NCBI GenBank assembly: GCA_049718665.1
Contig: JBNARO010000030.1
Coordinates: 1 to 23,564 of the forward strand
Origin: NZ13-RE01 sp049718665
Lineage (GTDB): Bacteria; Dictyoglomota; Dictyoglomia; Dictyoglomales; Dictyoglomaceae
Length of the DNA: 23,564 nucleotides
Direction: 5' to 3'
Positions 23,266 through 23,564 of the stretch are shown piece after piece. The position numbers were made by a program, and so were the translations under genes. The stretch's first letter is position 1. The number at the start of each line of letters is the position of its first letter. The notes beneath the pieces were generated by a model. The model ran no database searches. It had not been told where the DNA came from and saw only the letters and a list, made by a program, of their open reading frames with translations.

Positions 23266-23564
23266 ATGCTTCTTCCTATAGATTCAGTTGGAATAATACT
23301 TACTTATAAATGCTCATCAAGATGCAGGCATTGTCTATATGCGTCAGGCCCTGAATGGAGTGATTTTATAAGTGAAGAGTATTTAGACTCTCTCCTTCAG
23401 AGTATAAAAAGAATTTGGAAAAACTATATTCCTCCATATAATAAAAATATTCTTTTTCATGGAATCCATTTTGCAGGAGGAGAACCTTTTCTAAATTTTC
23501 CTCTTCTTATTTATGCAGTTAAAAAGGCAAAGGAACTTAATGTATATATGGGATATGTGGAAAC
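23266..23564 (+). CDS. Radical SAM protein, 5' part only (runs off the window)
   Basis: An open frame starts with ATG at 23266, two bases after the lpd stop, and continues through the last base (99 codons and 2 bases visible). The cluster motif CSSRCRHC (Cys16, Cys20, Cys23, C-x3-C-x2-C) and FAGGEPFLNFP, the GGE motif that contacts SAM, identify a radical-SAM enzyme. There is no ribosome-binding site, so translation is probably coupled to lpd. Function cannot be assigned from this fragment. Its tight link to lpd could suggest a lipoyl or redox role, but this is speculation. Confidence 0.85.
   Translation, partial: MLLPIDSVGIILTYKCSSRCRHCLYASGPEWSDFISEEYLDSLLQSIKRIWKNYIPPYNKNILFHGIHFAGGEPFLNFPLLIYAVKKAKELNVYMGYVE

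Noticed and set aside
1..23564. tRNA or rRNA genes, CRISPR arrays, insertion sequences, attachment sites, phage genes
   Set aside because: Read by eye on both strands: no spaced direct repeats, no transposase motifs and no tRNA-like cloverleaf were seen. A dedicated scan could still find a diverged element.

Overview
The window looks like part of the chromosome of an AT-rich, anaerobic, probably thermophilic bacterium. Its proteins are rich in Lys, Glu and Ile, its genes overlap or nearly touch, and its enzymes (GH4 glycosidase, THEP1 NTPase, molybdopterin oxidoreductase, phosphoketolase, radical-SAM proteins) fit a saccharolytic thermophile. My best guess is Dictyoglomus or a relative. That is inference from overall character and remembered families, not from a marker gene.

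Layout. Positions 1-435 hold only weak candidates. A THEP1-type NTPase (467-973, +) follows, starting almost directly after a TATAAT box. Positions 978-1800 carry no intact gene but hold a decayed diguanylate cyclase (GGDEF) gene on the minus strand. From 15310 down to 1843, eleven minus-strand genes form one near-continuous array: phosphoketolase, a radical-SAM protein, a cyclase-family hydrolase, a molybdopterin oxidoreductase, a GT4 glycosyltransferase, a secreted zinc phospholipase C/S1-P1-like protein, methylthio-nucleoside phosphorylase, MtnA, an MTA/SAH deaminase, AsnRS and a nitronate-monooxygenase-like flavoprotein. The last has its own near-consensus promoter.

From 15400 to 20359 lies a signalling block: a hybrid histidine kinase (minus) broken by one extra G in a GGGGA repeat tract; a divergent response regulator with an HD-GYP c-di-GMP phosphodiesterase domain (+); and, convergent with it, a MASE3 membrane protein that ends just after its histidine-phosphotransfer helices and has no ATPase domain. 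That protein is translationally linked to a GH4 glycosidase, probably an alpha-glucuronidase (20352-21743, minus). Divergent from the glycosidase are dihydrolipoyl dehydrogenase (21869-23263, +) and the start of a radical-SAM gene that runs off the window.

Two themes stand out. First, the methionine-salvage trio appears built for a methylthioinosine route: the deaminase sits beside a phosphorylase whose base-recognition loop has Asn and Ala where MTA-specific enzymes have Asp residues. Second, c-di-GMP/two-component signalling is eroding or reorganising: a dead GGDEF gene, a frameshifted hybrid kinase and a catalytically incomplete kinase lie near an HD-GYP regulator that looks fully intact.
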